Shown here piece by piece: positions 50,755 to 59,216 of a DNA stretch of 64,000 nt. The stretch is taken from positions 1-64,000 of the forward strand of contig NZ_JACXXG010000022.1 of NCBI RefSeq assembly GCF_014764705.1, in the 5' to 3' direction. This DNA is from Stutzerimonas kunmingensis. Lineage in GTDB: Bacteria; Pseudomonadota; Gammaproteobacteria; Pseudomonadales; Pseudomonadaceae. The position numbers were made by a program, and so were the translations under genes. The notes under the pieces are model-generated. The model worked only from the letters and a program-made list of their open reading frames with translations. It was not told the DNA's origin and searched no databases. Position 1 is the stretch's first letter. Every line of letters starts with the position of its first letter.

Positions 50755-51366
50755 TCAAAATTCGACGCCTTTCTGCGCCTTAACGCCGGCCTTGAACGCA
50801 TGCTTGACCAACGCCATCTCGGTGACGGTGTCCGCCGCCTCGACCAGACCCGGCGGGGCGCCGCGGCCGGTGACCACCACGTGCTGCAGCAGCGGCCGGG
50901 ACTCGATGTCGGCGAGCACCGGCGCCAGCTCCAGGTAGCCGTACTTCAGCGCGATGTTCAGTTCGTCGAGCACCACCAGGCCGATCTCGGGATCGGCCAG
51001 CAGCTCGGCTGCGACCGCCCAGGCTTCGCGGGCCTTGGCGATGTCACGCTGGCGATCCTGGGTTTCCCAGGTGAAGCCCTCACCCATCACGTGGTAGCGC
51101 ACCTCGTCCGGGAAGCGCCGGAAGAACGCCTCCTCGCCGGTGCTGGCCGCGCCCTTGATGAACTGCACCACGCCGACCTTGATGCCATGGCCGAGCGCAC
51201 GCGCCACCATGCCGAAAGCCGAACTGCTCTTGCCCTTGCCGTTGCCGGTGTGCACCAGCAGCAGGCCGCACTCGTCCTGCGCCTCGGCAATCTTCTCGTC
51301 GATCAGCGCCTTCTTGCGCTGCATGCGTGCCTTGTGGCGATCGTCGCGTTCGCTGGACTCACTCAT
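50755..51366 (-). CDS. cobO: Cob(I)yrinic acid a,c-diamide adenosyltransferase
   Basis: This 203-aa enzyme adds the adenosyl group to corrinoid Co(I). Starts MSESSERDDRHKARMQRKKA, has the P-loop GLLLVHTGNGKGKSSSAFGM and VVLDELNIALKYGYLELAPV, as in CobO/BtuR/CobA. Its ATG overlaps the stop of the upstream BtuM-like gene by 4 nt, so it is coupled to the transport genes. Confidence 0.96.
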   Translation of the reverse strand: MSESSERDDRHKARMQRKKALIDEKIAEAQDECGLLLVHTGNGKGKSSSAFGMVARALGHGIKVGVVQFIKGAASTGEEAFFRRFPDEVRYHVMGEGFTWETQDRQRDIAKAREAWAVAAELLADPEIGLVVLDELNIALKYGYLELAPVLADIESRPLLQHVVVTGRGAPPGLVEAADTVTEMALVKHAFKAGVKAQKGVEF

Positions 51367-51932
51367 GCGCGGGCCTCGTCACGCTGCCCGGCCCAGGCGC
51401 GCACGCCGACGAACAGCAGCGCGGCGACGCCGACATACAGCGCCAGGGTCGACAGGTAGCGCGGGTAATAGGTGGCGATGCGCTCGGCCAGCAGCGCCAG
51501 CGTCGGCTCCGGGTAGCGTCCGGAGAAATAGAGGAAGCCGCCGCCGGAGAACAGGTAGCAAACGAAGGCGCTCGCCATCACGCACAGCGCCAGGGTCGCC
51601 AGGCTGCTGAAATGGTCACGATGCAGACGGGCGTAGAGTCGACCGCCCAGCCACAGCGAACCGTATGCCGGCACGAGCATCCAGTACGCCGGCGACATGC
51701 ACCAGTCGCTGACACCGGCCCACTGGATGGCGGCGAAATCCAGCAGCGAAGCCTCGAGAAACAGTGCCGGAAACACCCACTTCGGCCGCACCAGCACGCC
51801 GGCGAGGAAGAACACCGCCCAGGACGCGCTGGGCAGGTTCACGCTGGCGAAGTGCTGTCCGCGGGTCATGGCCAGCAGCGCGGCAAGCGCGAGGCCGACC
51901 AGCAGCTGGTATCTCGGGGCAAGCTTGATCAT
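51363..51932 (-). CDS. Six-span membrane protein, candidate BtuM-type corrinoid transporter
   Basis: A 189-aa integral membrane protein with about six hydrophobic spans (e.g. YQLLVGLALAALLAM, SWAVFFLAGVLV, LVPAYGSLWLGG, LATLALCVMASAFVCYLF, LSTLALYVGVAALLFVGV). It lies 46 nt after btuB and overlaps cobO, within the B12-riboswitch block. The size and place fit BtuM, a stand-alone ECF-type S component next to btuB in other proteobacteria. Cys78, in a DWCMSPAYW segment, is near the position of the cobalt-binding Cys80 of Thiobacillus denitrificans BtuM. Family assignment is by size, context and this Cys only. Confidence 0.7.
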   Translation of the reverse strand: MIKLAPRYQLLVGLALAALLAMTRGQHFASVNLPSASWAVFFLAGVLVRPKWVFPALFLEASLLDFAAIQWAGVSDWCMSPAYWMLVPAYGSLWLGGRLYARLHRDHFSSLATLALCVMASAFVCYLFSGGGFLYFSGRYPEPTLALLAERIATYYPRYLSTLALYVGVAALLFVGVRAWAGQRDEARA

Positions 51933-51978
51933 TGCAATCTCCTCTGGTGGGCGCGGGCGACATGCCCGCGCCGCGGTC

Positions 51979-53832
51979 TTACAGCGCCTGGTAGCGCACG
52001 GTCAGGTAAGCGGCCTGGCCGGGCTGGTTGTAGCCCTCAGCGGTTTCGTAGTCGGCGTCCAGCAGGTTGGCGACGCGCGCCTGCAGGCGCCACTCCGGGG
52101 TGATGCGGTATTCGCCACGCAGGTCGAGGGTGGCGTAGCCGGACAGCTCGCGGGTGTTGGCCAGGTCGTCGTAACGCTGCCCCTCGGCGTGCAGGCTGGC
52201 GCCGATGCTGAAGGCACCGAGCCGGCGGTCGAGGTCAAGGTTGAACAGCTGCTTGGCCCGGCGCGCCAGCTCGTTGCCGCGGTTGGCCCCGGCGGAGCGG
52301 TTCTCCGGCTCCAGCAGGCTGTAGTTGGCGTTCCAGTCCCAACCGAACAATTGGCTGCCGAGCACCAGCTCGACCCCGCGGATACGCGCTTCCTGCACGT
52401 TGGCCGGCGCGGAAATGCTGGCGTCATAGGCAATGAGGTCATCGACCACGGTGCGATAGGCATTCACCGCCCAGTGGCCCCAGCCATGCTGCCCGGCAAG
52501 GCCGACTTCGAGGCTCTCGGAGGTTTCCGCATCCAGCTCGGGATTGCCGTAGTCGGGGAAATACAGCTCGTTGAAGGTCGGCGCCTTGAATGCCGTGCCA
52601 TAGCTGATGGTGCCGCGCAACCAGTCGGTCAGCGCATAGCCGTAGCCGATGTTGCCGGTGTCGTGCTGGCCGAACTGCTCGTTATCATCACGTCGCAGCG
52701 ACAGCTGCCAGTCATGGCGACCGACCTCGCCCAGGTACTGCGCGAAATAGCCGTCGTTGTCCCGGGAATCCTCGGCATACACCGTGGTGCCGTTGACCTC
52801 GTCGCGCTGGTGGTCGGCACCCAGGATCAGCGTATGCCCCGCGGCCAGCTCGATATCGTTCTGCCAGCTGAGCGTGTCGCGACGGCTGTCGAAGCGTGAA
52901 TAGAACTGCCCGTCCTGATAGGCATCGGATTTGTCTTCGCTGCGCCCGGCCTGCAGCGTCACCAGCCAGGGTTCCAGCGGACTGAAGCGCGCACGGGTGC
53001 CGAAGACCCTCGACTCACCATCGGCATTGGCGCCGAAACCGGACGTGCGGGCCCGGTTTACGCTGTCGTAGTCGTTATGGGATTTGGCCTGCAGCAAGTT
53101 GGCGTCCAGCTCCAGGCCGTTGTCGAAGCGGTATCCGGCGCTCAGCGTCGCGGACAGGTTGCGATAGCCATCAGCATCACGTTCGTAGCCGCTGGTGTCC
53201 GCCGACTTGACGTTGATGCCGTCGGTGTCCGAGCCACTGACGCCCAGGCTGTACCAGCCACGACCGGCACCACCGGAAACGCCGGCGCTGCCCGTGTAGG
53301 TGTCATGGGTGCCGTAACCGGCCGAGAAGAACGGCTTGACGCCCTGCCCTTGGCCCTTGCGGGTGAAGATCTGGATCACCCCGCCGATGGCTTCCGAGCC
53401 GTACAGGCTGGAGCGCGGACCGCGGACCACCTCGATGCGCTCGATCAGCTCCAGCGGCAGATCCTGCAGGGCCGCGCCGCCGCCCGAGACCGATCCGATC
53501 TTGATGCCGTCGATCATCACCAGCACGTGATCGGATTCGGTGCCGCGCATGAACAGCGAGGTGGACTTGCCGGGCCCGCCGTTGTTGGCCAGCGAAACGC
53601 CAGGCACCTGCTTGAGCAGCTCGGGCAGCGAACTCGCCTGGCTGCGTTCGATCCGCTCGCGGTCGATCACGGTCACCGCGGCCAGGCTCTGCTGAGCCGT
53701 CTGCGCGGTGCGGGTGGCGGTCACCACCTGTTGCTGGAGATCCAGCGGGGCTGCGGCCAGCTGGCCAATGGAAAGGGGAAAACTGCCGAGCAGCACATAG
53801 GCCGCTGGCTTGAAACGGGGCTTGCAAGTCAA
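51979..53832 (-). CDS. btuB: TonB-dependent vitamin B12 receptor
   Basis: A 617-aa outer-membrane barrel that imports corrinoids. The likely start is TTG 53832 (LTCKPRFKPAAYVLLGSFP), with GGAG about 9 nt upstream. It has a signal peptide ending near AAA|PLDLQQ and a TonB-box-like QQQVVTATR. The plug domain follows (SLPELLKQVPGVSLANNGGP, IERIEVVRGPRSSLYGSEAI). The C-terminus ends AYLTVRYQAL. No ATG in the frame is suitable. It is the first gene of the cob block and is controlled by the cobalamin riboswitch upstream. Confidence 0.92.
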   Translation of the reverse strand: MTCKPRFKPAAYVLLGSFPLSIGQLAAAPLDLQQQVVTATRTAQTAQQSLAAVTVIDRERIERSQASSLPELLKQVPGVSLANNGGPGKSTSLFMRGTESDHVLVMIDGIKIGSVSGGGAALQDLPLELIERIEVVRGPRSSLYGSEAIGGVIQIFTRKGQGQGVKPFFSAGYGTHDTYTGSAGVSGGAGRGWYSLGVSGSDTDGINVKSADTSGYERDADGYRNLSATLSAGYRFDNGLELDANLLQAKSHNDYDSVNRARTSGFGANADGESRVFGTRARFSPLEPWLVTLQAGRSEDKSDAYQDGQFYSRFDSRRDTLSWQNDIELAAGHTLILGADHQRDEVNGTTVYAEDSRDNDGYFAQYLGEVGRHDWQLSLRRDDNEQFGQHDTGNIGYGYALTDWLRGTISYGTAFKAPTFNELYFPDYGNPELDAETSESLEVGLAGQHGWGHWAVNAYRTVVDDLIAYDASISAPANVQEARIRGVELVLGSQLFGWDWNANYSLLEPENRSAGANRGNELARRAKQLFNLDLDRRLGAFSIGASLHAEGQRYDDLANTRELSGYATLDLRGEYRITPEWRLQARVANLLDADYETAEGYNQPGQAAYLTVRYQAL

Positions 53833-53961
53833 GGTACAGGTCTCCGTCGTGCCCACCCGCACGACTGAAAGTCGACGAAGACAGACGGAGGAACCGCAAA
53901 AGGAAGTGAATACCGCGAGGGATATGCACCCGCCCAGCGCCCGCCGCACTGTCAGTGAAAT

Positions 53962-54152
53962 GCGACAGGCCGGTCTCCGGGCTTGCGAGCGTACGCCTTG
54001 CGGCGTCCCGAAACCGCGCCTTCCCATGCGTTGAGCACAGTGGCTATTAGGGTTTCTCGACTCGCCTACCGTTGCGGGGGCAGCGCCGGAATCTTCGTGA
54101 GAATGGACCGGCTTCCCTGTTTCACCCCCTCGCTGAAGAGGGGGCACCTGAG
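53962..54152 (-). promoter_or_regulatory. Cobalamin (AdoCbl) riboswitch
   Basis: The minus-strand leader of btuB holds, in order, AGGTGCCCCC near 54149, GGGAAGCCGGT, GCGCTGCCCCCGCAACGGTA, the core GCCACTG, GGGAAGGCG, and the B12 box AAGCCCGGAGACCGGCCTG ending near 53963. This is the complete set of conserved elements of the Cobalamin riboswitch. The expression platform would lie in 53833-53960, but I could not identify its alternative hairpins. Binding AdoCbl should reduce btuB and probably the downstream cob genes. Confidence 0.95.
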
Positions 54153-54311
54153 GCGACGCGGAGGTTAGTCCAAGGCCGGGCTTGGCGCAACCGCGGGGTT
54201 GTCACAGCGCCCTGCAATTTCCGCTTGCATCTCGGCGCTCGGAACGGCGGACGCCAAAAGGCTTCGAATGCAACAATGCCAGCAATCAGCCAGGACCCAT
54301 ATCCGACGCCC

Positions 54312-55115
54312 ATGACCAGCATCGTGCAGATTTCCGACACCCATTTCGGTACCGAACAACCTTCCGTGGTCCAGGCCCTGGAGGACCATGTACGCGAACA
54401 CCGGGCCGACCTGCTGGTGTTCTCCGGTGACATCACCCAGCGCGCCCGTCGCGGGCAGTTCGCCAGTGCCGCCGCTTTCGTGCGCCGCGTGCAGGCCGAT
54501 GGCGTCGGTGAGACGCTGGTGATTCCGGGCAATCACGACATCCCGCTGTACAACCTCTTTGCACGCCTGTTCACGCCATACGGCAACTACCGGCGACACT
54601 TCGGCGATGAGCTGGAGCCGGTATTCGAGAACGACGACATGCTGGTGATCGGGCTCAATACCACCCATCCGCGCCGGCACAAGGACGGCGTGGTGACGGG
54701 GCGACAAGTGGAGCGGGTGGCGCAGCGGCTGGCCGATGGCAACCCGCACAAGATTCGCATCGTGGTCGCCCACCAGCCATTCGGCGCGATGGTGCCAAGC
54801 GATCTGAGCAACCTGCAGCACGGCGCCGAACCCGCGCTGCAGCGCTGGGCCGAGCACGGGCTGGATCTGGTCATGGGCGGGCACATCCACCTGCCCTACG
54901 TGCTGCCGCTGTCCAAGCAGTACAGCGGTCTCGCGCGGGAGATCTGGATGGTGCAGGCCGGCACCACGCTCTCGACCCGCCTGCGTGGCACCTCACCGAA
55001 CTCCTTCAACCGGCTGAAGCTGCATCCCGGCGAACAGAAGAAGGTCTGCGTCGAGCGCTGGGACCTGCTCGACGGTCGCTTCGTGCTGGGTTCGCACTTC
55101 AACCTGAGCTGGTGA
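54312..55115 (+). CDS. Metallophosphoesterase
   Basis: A 267-aa calcineurin-like phosphoesterase. Metal-binding motifs in order: SDTHFG, FSGDITQRA, IPGNHDIPLYN, VVAHQPFG and MGGHIHLPYVLP (two metals). Probably a cyclic-nucleotide or phospholipid phosphodiesterase-like enzyme; the substrate is unknown. ATG 54312 begins the conserved core. It starts 160 nt from the riboswitch, on the other strand. Confidence 0.88.
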   Translation: MTSIVQISDTHFGTEQPSVVQALEDHVREHRADLLVFSGDITQRARRGQFASAAAFVRRVQADGVGETLVIPGNHDIPLYNLFARLFTPYGNYRRHFGDELEPVFENDDMLVIGLNTTHPRRHKDGVVTGRQVERVAQRLADGNPHKIRIVVAHQPFGAMVPSDLSNLQHGAEPALQRWAEHGLDLVMGGHIHLPYVLPLSKQYSGLAREIWMVQAGTTLSTRLRGTSPNSFNRLKLHPGEQKKVCVERWDLLDGRFVLGSHFNLSW

Positions 55116-55139
55116 CCCGCGCTCGCACGCGAACCGCGG

Positions 55140-56393
55140 TCAGCCCACCGACAGGCCGACCAGATAGACACCGGCGAAGCCGATGTTGAAGGCGATGAAC
55201 AGGTAGAGCATGTAGCGCAGGTAGCTGCCGAAGGTCAGCCCCGGCACCTTGCTCATGGCGACGATGCCCGACGCCGAACCGATCACCAGCAGCGAGCCGC
55301 CAACACCGACCGCATAGGTCAGCACCATCCATTCGGCGACACCCATTTCCAGCCCGGATTTCAGCAGCGCTGCGGTTAGCGGCACGTTGTCGATGGCCGC
55401 CGACATCACACCCATCAGGTAGTTGGCCATCACTGCAGGCACCTGGTCATAGATGTGCACCAGCCCGTCGAGCACGCGAATCTCCTTGAGCATGCCGACC
55501 AGCAGGAGGATGCCGAGGAAGAAGAACAGCGTCTCAAACTCCACCTGGCGCACGTATTCGAGAATCGGATCGGAGTCGTTGTCGTCGCTGAAGAAGCGCG
55601 CAACCAGGAACATCACCGAGAGGCCGGCGAGGAATGTCAGCACCGGCGGGATCTGGAACAGGAAGTTGCCGACAATGGTGCTGAGGATGGTGCACAGGAA
55701 GATCAGTGCAATCGCCACGTCGACACCGCGCACATCGTTGCGCTGGCCCTGCACCACCACCTCGCCCTTCATGCCGATCGACAGCATGGCGGCCAGCACC
55801 ATCACCGCGACGAATGCCGGCACGGCCAGTGCCAGCAGCTGGAGGATCGCTACCTTGCCAGCGAGGAAGATCATCAGCGTGGTGACGTCGCCGGTAATCA
55901 GCGCGACCCCACCGGAGTTGACGGAGAAAACCACCAAGGTAGCGAACTTGATGGTCTTCGCCCGATCCAGCTGCAGCGAGAGAATCAGGGTGATGGAGAC
56001 CAGCGTCGCGGTGATGTTGTCGGCGAGCGACGAGAACACGAAGCAGAAGGTCGCTGTGAGAAACAGCAAGGCCCGCTCGCTGATCCGCTTGGGCAACACC
56101 AGATAGATCAGGTTCTCGATCATGCCCTTCTTGTTCAGGTAGGCAACGAAGGTCATGGCCGCCACCAGGAAGATCCACAGCCCGGCGATCTCGGCGATGT
56201 TCTCGTTGAGGCTTTCCAGCACGGTTTCGCGCGCCTCGCCCACCGGTGTGAAGATGAACAAGAGCAGCCAGGCCAGGGTGCCGAAGAACAGCGTCACCTT
56301 GGCCTTGTTTACGTGGGTAATTTCTTCGAGCACGACGCCAAGCAGCGCCGCGACCGCCAGTGCAATCAGCACGTACGTCAGCAATTCAGGCAT
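55140..56393 (-). CDS. nhaD: Na+/H+ antiporter NhaD
   Basis: A 417-aa polytopic inner-membrane protein of the NhaD/ArsB fold. Signature segments are SLADNITATLVSITLILSL, FSVNSGGVALITGDVTTLMI and SAAIDNVPLTAALLKSG. About 12 hydrophobic spans. It exports Na+ (or Li+) in exchange for protons at alkaline pH; common in salt-tolerant pseudomonads and marine bacteria. Convergent with the phosphoesterase gene (24 nt). Confidence 0.93.
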   Translation of the reverse strand: MPELLTYVLIALAVAALLGVVLEEITHVNKAKVTLFFGTLAWLLLFIFTPVGEARETVLESLNENIAEIAGLWIFLVAAMTFVAYLNKKGMIENLIYLVLPKRISERALLFLTATFCFVFSSLADNITATLVSITLILSLQLDRAKTIKFATLVVFSVNSGGVALITGDVTTLMIFLAGKVAILQLLALAVPAFVAVMVLAAMLSIGMKGEVVVQGQRNDVRGVDVAIALIFLCTILSTIVGNFLFQIPPVLTFLAGLSVMFLVARFFSDDNDSDPILEYVRQVEFETLFFFLGILLLVGMLKEIRVLDGLVHIYDQVPAVMANYLMGVMSAAIDNVPLTAALLKSGLEMGVAEWMVLTYAVGVGGSLLVIGSASGIVAMSKVPGLTFGSYLRYMLYLFIAFNIGFAGVYLVGLSVG

Positions 56394-56581
56394 ATCTCAC
56401 CTAATGGGAAGTGGGGAAAAAGGGGCTGTGCGCGACGGAACGACGCACGGGGAGGAATTGGGATGCGCATGGTAGCCAAAGCGCCAGGCGAGCGAAATCA
56501 CCGCATGTCAAACGGGGAGTGTTTCAGCATGTGAGTACGACTAAAGACAGGGCGTCTACGACGGGGGTATGCGGATGACGC

Positions 56582-57109
56582 TCAGGGGTTGCGGGCCAGT
56601 TGCTCCTGGTCGAGCACGCGCTTGGCGCCCAGATAACTCTTCTGCCAGTAGCCGGCGGTAAGACTGTCCAGGCGTACCGTACCGCCAGAAGACGGCGCGT
56701 GAACGAAGCGGTCTTCGCCAACGTAGATGCCCGCGTGGCTGACCCGGCGCCCACCGCTGGTAGCGAAGAACACCAGATCACCGGGCTGCAATGCGTCGCG
56801 CCGTACGGAGGGGCCGCGCAGATTGCTCATGGCCTGAGTGGTGCGAGGGAGCCGGATGCCGGCTGCGCCGTGGTAGACGTAGCCGATCAGGCCACTGCAG
56901 TCGAAACCGCTATCCGGCGTGTTGCCGCCCCAGCGATAAGGCGTGCCGACCAGACCAATCGCACTGAACAGCACGTCTTCAGCGGCGCCAGGTACGGGCT
57001 GTTGGTGGACCCTGGGTGTCTGCACGACCGGCGGCGTGGGTGCCTTTCCGGCACAGGCGGTCAGCAGCACAGTCAGAACAACGAGCGTGAGACGAGCCGG
57101 ATAGTGCAT
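56582..57109 (-). CDS. NlpC/P60-family lipoprotein endopeptidase (paralogue 1)
   Basis: A 175-aa lipoprotein with lipobox LLTACAG (Cys19). The NlpC/P60 domain has IGLVGTPYRWGG, the catalytic Cys in GFDCSGLIGYVYHGA, and the His in VSHAGIYVGEDRFVHA. It probably cleaves peptidoglycan stem peptides (D-Glu-meso-DAP) at the outer membrane. It is 76 nt downstream of a second NlpC/P60 gene on the same strand. Confidence 0.9.
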   Translation of the reverse strand: MHYPARLTLVVLTVLLTACAGKAPTPPVVQTPRVHQQPVPGAAEDVLFSAIGLVGTPYRWGGNTPDSGFDCSGLIGYVYHGAAGIRLPRTTQAMSNLRGPSVRRDALQPGDLVFFATSGGRRVSHAGIYVGEDRFVHAPSSGGTVRLDSLTAGYWQKSYLGAKRVLDQEQLARNP

Positions 57110-57185
57110 GGCAGAGCGGTCCAGGCAAATGAGCCATCACTCTGCCGGCATGTGCGGGAAGACGCAACCCCCGCAGGTCGCAGGA

Positions 57186-57818
57186 TCAGTGCTGGGCTGT
57201 GTGCGAAGCCAGATCGGACGCCAGGGCCAGCACGCGTTTTGCTTCCATGTAGCTGGCGCGCCAGTAACGGTCATCCAGGCTGTCGACGCGCACGCCACCG
57301 CTGCGGCTGCTGGAGGCGTGGATGAACTGGTCATCGCCGATGTAGATGCCGGCATGGCTGACCCGGCCACGGCCACGGTTGTTGAAGAACACCACGTCAC
57401 CGGGTTCCAGCTCGTTGCGCTTGACCACCGGTGCGTCGAGGTTGATCAGCTCGCGAGTGGAGCGCGGCAGCTCGAGACCTGCCTCCTTGCGGAACAGGAA
57501 GCCGACGAAGCCGCTGCAGTCGAAACCGCTCTTCACCGAGCTGCCACCGTAGCGATACGGAGTACCGACCAGGGTGAAGCCGCGCTCGAGAATGCTGTCG
57601 GCCAGCTGCGGCAGCTGGTAGTCGTGCTCATCGGTAAGCTCTGCCAGCGACTGCTCTTCGCTCTTTTCGAGCGCGTCGAAGTCGAATCCGGCCAGGGGAT
57701 GGTGTTGCGACAGACGAGGCGCGTCGGCTTGCTGCTCGGTCTGTACAGGCTGGCCGGCGCAGGCGGTCAGCAGGGCGATGAGTGCGAGAGGCACGAGGGG
57801 TGCGAAGCGTTGGCGCAT
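57186..57818 (-). CDS. NlpC/P60-family lipoprotein endopeptidase (paralogue 2)
   Basis: A 210-aa protein with signal and lipobox LLTACAG, a helical/polar spacer of about 60 residues (FDFDALEKSEEQSLAELTDE), and an NlpC/P60 domain (VGTPYRYGGSSVKSGFDCSG, VSHAGIYIGDDQFIHA). It is longer than paralogue 1 by the spacer and has the same catalytic Cys/His. ATG 57818 is preferred over GTG 57824. Tandem NlpC/P60 lipoprotein genes in this order also occur in other Pseudomonas genomes. Confidence 0.9.
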   Translation of the reverse strand: MRQRFAPLVPLALIALLTACAGQPVQTEQQADAPRLSQHHPLAGFDFDALEKSEEQSLAELTDEHDYQLPQLADSILERGFTLVGTPYRYGGSSVKSGFDCSGFVGFLFRKEAGLELPRSTRELINLDAPVVKRNELEPGDVVFFNNRGRGRVSHAGIYIGDDQFIHASSSRSGGVRVDSLDDRYWRASYMEAKRVLALASDLASHTAQH

Positions 57819-57885
57819 GGGCACAGCCGTGTCGGTGATTTCAATGTGCCGGCGACTATGCCCTCTATCGCTTCGATGATCAAAT

Positions 57886-58650
57886 TCAATCGGACGAAAT
57901 GTGACGAACCAGCTGCGACAAAACGTCTGCGGCCCTCCCTTGCAGAAGTACGTCCGCCAGCGAACTGATTTCGGTGGCTTGCAGGTTCACCTCGACGACC
58001 GAGCCGCCGGCCTGACGCACCCGCCATACCGGCTCGAGGATGTAGCCGAAGCTCGCCGTGGTTCCAACCACCAGCACGGCGTCGAAGCCGAGCTGCACCT
58101 GTTGCTGCAATGCAGTCAGGGCGGATTCCGGCAGCATCTCCTCGAACAGCACCACGGCAGGACGCAACACCCCGTCGCAGGTCAGGCAGCGCGGCGGCAG
58201 TGGCTGATCCAGCAGCGAAGGCAGTGGACGTTCGTCGACCTTGCCGCAGCCCATGCACGACAGCGGCGACAGCTGACCGTGAATCTCGATCAAGCGATCA
58301 GGCGGGCTGCCGGCTCGGCGGTGGAAGCCATCGATGTTCTGCGTGAGCACCCAGGCGCCGGGTTTGCGCCGCTGCAGCTCGGCGATGGCGACGTGGCCGG
58401 CATTGGGTTCGGCCTGCAGGCAGGCCCGGCCGATTTCGGCCAGGTACTTCCAGCACAACGCCGGATCACGCCGCAGCGTCGGCCCGGATAGCGCCACCTC
58501 GATCGGCAGGCCGTCTTCGGTTTCGCCGTTATAGAGGCCGCCGAGGCCACGGTAGGTGGGCAACCCGGAGTCGGCCGACAGCCCGGCCCCGGTGATGATC
58601 AGAATGCGTTCGGCGCCGCTCAGCGCCTGGGCGGCCTTGTCGATATCCAT
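57886..58650 (-). CDS. SIR2-family NAD-dependent protein deacylase
   Basis: A 254-aa sirtuin. NAD-binding motifs are LIITGAGLSADSGLPTYRG and VLTQNIDGFHRRAGS; the catalytic His lies in LIEIHGQLS. Zinc ligands appear as CMGC and CLTC. The C-terminus includes LVVGTTASFGYILEPV and NLQATEI. Not the same as cobB of the cobalamin block, although sirtuins are sometimes named cobB. Confidence 0.92.
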   Translation of the reverse strand: MDIDKAAQALSGAERILIITGAGLSADSGLPTYRGLGGLYNGETEDGLPIEVALSGPTLRRDPALCWKYLAEIGRACLQAEPNAGHVAIAELQRRKPGAWVLTQNIDGFHRRAGSPPDRLIEIHGQLSPLSCMGCGKVDERPLPSLLDQPLPPRCLTCDGVLRPAVVLFEEMLPESALTALQQQVQLGFDAVLVVGTTASFGYILEPVWRVRQAGGSVVEVNLQATEISSLADVLLQGRAADVLSQLVRHISSD

Positions 58651-58773
58651 GAATGTCGCGAACCCGTTTCGGTGGCACTCCCCCCGATCGTGCGGGGAAC
58701 CGATGGCCGCGTAGCGACCACGGCCATCAGCCTAAGAATAGCCGCGCCTGACTGCAAAGGCATTCGCCCCCGC

Positions 58774-59070
58774 TCAGCCCAGCTGGGCCTGGAACAGCAC
58801 CGCGTAGCCCAAAGCACACAACAGCCAGGCCGGCAGCGGGCCGAGCAGCCAGCGCCAGCCCCACCATTGCGGCACGAAGCCGACGCCATGCACGAAGCCG
58901 GCGGAAATACCCCACATCACCAGCATCAGCTGCGGGTGACTGTAGCCTCCCTGCCCGTCCAGCATCGCCGCCGGATGGATCAGCAGGACCAGCGCCGGCG
59001 GCGCAGCCAGCACTAGAGAAAGTACGCGACCGAACGCACCGTAGCAGCGCCCCTGCGCGCGACTGCTCAC
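58774..59070 (-). CDS. Cyd operon protein YbgE
   Basis: A 98-aa inner-membrane protein with about three hydrophobic spans (FGRVLSLVLAAPPALVLLIH, LMLVMWGISAGFVHGVGFV, LLGPLPAWLLCALGYAVLF). Starts at GTG 59070 (VSSRAQGRCYGAFG), overlapping the cydX stop as GTGA. The sequence WGISAGFVHGVGFVPQ is typical of YbgE-family proteins encoded after cydX. The role is not known. The open frame to 59742 runs antisense through cydB and is rejected. Confidence 0.8.
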   Translation of the reverse strand: MSSRAQGRCYGAFGRVLSLVLAAPPALVLLIHPAAMLDGQGGYSHPQLMLVMWGISAGFVHGVGFVPQWWGWRWLLGPLPAWLLCALGYAVLFQAQLG

Positions 59071-59171
59071 GGCTCGGCGTCCAGGTCCTGAGTGGCTTCC
59101 AGCCACAGCGCATTGATGATGCCGAAGCTGCTGGCCAGCAGCACGCCGAGAATCCAGGTGAAGTACCACAT
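59067..59171 (-). CDS. cydX: Cytochrome bd small subunit CydX
   Basis: This 34-aa single-span protein begins MWYFTWILGVLLASSFGIIN and ends ATQDLDAEP. It is needed for activity and stability of cytochrome bd. AAGGAGAG precedes the ATG by 6-8 nt. It lies 46 nt after cydB and overlaps the YbgE start by 4 nt. Too short for ordinary ORF calling. Confidence 0.92.
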   Translation of the reverse strand: MWYFTWILGVLLASSFGIINALWLEATQDLDAEP

Positions 59172-59216
59172 AGTCGTCTCTCCTTGGCGGGCGGGCGCGG
59201 CGGCCCGCCCGCGCGG

